A DNA stretch of 6,894 nucleotides from Octadecabacter sp. (GTDB taxonomy: Bacteria > Pseudomonadota > Alphaproteobacteria > Rhodobacterales > Rhodobacteraceae), in assembly GCA_003533975.1 (NCBI GenBank), contig DQCL01000134.1, forward strand, positions 403 to 7,296, in the 5' to 3' direction. The position numbers were made by a program, and so were the translations under genes. Below, in pieces: positions 6,151 through 6,894 of this stretch. The notes under the pieces were generated by a model that saw only the letters and a list, made by a program, of their open reading frames with translations, was not told the origin of the DNA and made no database searches. How positions within the stretch are numbered: the first letter of the stretch is position 1; each line of letters opens with the position of its first letter.

Positions 6151-6894
6151 ATGACGAAAATTCCCAACGTTTACAGCGCGGAACCGATTCCGGACGCCGC
6201 CCTCGACGCCGTCACACAGCTCCTCTCAAGTGCGGATTTGTTTCGTTACACAGCACCTGAAAACGCACCCGTTTCCTTACTTGAGCAAGAGTTCGCTGAA
6301 ATGATGGGCACCAAGTTCGCCCTTGCAGTATCCAGCTGCTCGGCGGCATTGTTTTTGTCGCTCAAAGCACTGGACTTGCCGCGTGATGCGCGTGTTTTGA
6401 TCCCCGCCTTCACATTTGCCGCTGTGCCATCCGCAGTTGTTCACGCCGATTGCGTTCCGATCTTGGTTGAATGCAACAACAACTACCGCATCAACATGGA
6501 CGATTTTGCGGCCAAGCTACCCAATGCTGACGCTGTCTTAATCTCTCACATGCGCGGTCACACCTCGGATATGGACGCGATCATGGCCTTGTGTGATGCG
6601 GCTGATATTCCCGTTGTTGAAGACGCGGCCCACAGCCTTGGCACCACATGGAACGGTCGCAAGATCGGCACCATTGGCAAAATTGGGTGTTTCAGCTTCC
6701 AAAGCTACAAGATGATTAATGCAGGTGAAGGTGGCATTCTTATCACCGATGACGCTGACCTCGTGGCCCGCGCCATCATTATGTCGGGCGCTTATGAACA
6801 TATGTGGACGAAACACACGATCCCAGCGGAAGCGATGGAGCGTTGGCAGAACCAGTTGCCGCTTTATAACCTGCGCCTGTCAAACCTGTCTGCC
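6151..6894 (+). CDS. DegT/DnrJ/EryC1/StrS-type PLP-dependent aminotransferase (partial, N-terminal 248 residues)
   Basis: The frame stays open from the ATG at 6151 to the last base, so the C-terminal part lies beyond the window; family members usually run about 370-430 residues. Family marks are the early SSCSAALFLSLKAL segment (61-74), the PAFTFAAVPSAV strand-helix (85-96), HMRGHTSDMDAI (133-144), EDAAHSLGT (157-165) with Asp158 expected to hold the PLP ring nitrogen, and FSFQSYKMINAGEGG (181-195) with Lys187 as the Schiff-base lysine. The enzyme should be active. Members of the family often act on sugar ketones, but the FSxQxYKxINxGEGG type is also seen outside sugar clusters, so the substrate is open. 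A purine-rich GAGAGAGCGG at 6138-6147 serves as ribosome binding site. The 87-bp gap with a possible promoter suggests it may be a separate unit from the amine genes. Confidence 0.85.
   Translation, partial: MTKIPNVYSAEPIPDAALDAVTQLLSSADLFRYTAPENAPVSLLEQEFAEMMGTKFALAVSSCSAALFLSLKALDLPRDARVLIPAFTFAAVPSAVVHADCVPILVECNNNYRINMDDFAAKLPNADAVLISHMRGHTSDMDAIMALCDAADIPVVEDAAHSLGTTWNGRKIGTIGKIGCFSFQSYKMINAGEGGILITDDADLVARAIIMSGAYEHMWTKHTIPAEAMERWQNQLPLYNLRLSNLSA

Overview
The window looks like chromosomal DNA from a marine alphaproteobacterium, most likely Rhodobacterales (Roseobacter group). This is inferred from the moderately GC-rich, compact coding and from the protein families; no taxonomic marker gene is present. 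All genes read on the + strand.

Layout: (1) 1-216, the C-terminal end of a membrane protein, best explained as an amino-acid-type ABC transporter permease. (2) 223-1551, a glutamine synthetase-like (PuuA-like) gamma-glutamyl-amine ligase. (3) 1620-2297, a stand-alone class I glutamine amidotransferase. (4) 2294-3646, a second, divergent glutamine synthetase-like ligase. (5) 3643-4749, a membrane-anchored protein of unknown function with an Ala/Pro/Glu-rich linker. (6) 4756-6063, a PuuB-type FAD-dependent gamma-glutamyl-amine oxidase. (7) From 6151 to the window end, the first 248 residues of a DegT/DnrJ/EryC1/StrS-type PLP aminotransferase, behind an 87-bp gap with a weak candidate promoter.

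Genes 1-6 are packed like an operon, with gaps of 6, 68 and 6 bp and two 4-bp ATGA stop/start overlaps. The chemistry fits amine or polyamine catabolism through gamma-glutamylated intermediates. A transporter would import an amine. One or both ligases would join it to glutamate using ATP. The flavoprotein would oxidise the gamma-glutamyl-amine. The amidotransferase-fold protein could hydrolyse a gamma-glutamyl bond, the step PuuD performs in the E. coli Puu pathway. No PuuC-like aldehyde dehydrogenase and no regulator lies inside the window. The actual amine substrates cannot be read from the sequence.

The least explained parts are the paired ligases flanking the amidotransferase and the anchored unknown protein translationally coupled to them. 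There is no RNA gene, mobile element, CRISPR array or notable repeat, and no gene-free stretch longer than 87 bp.
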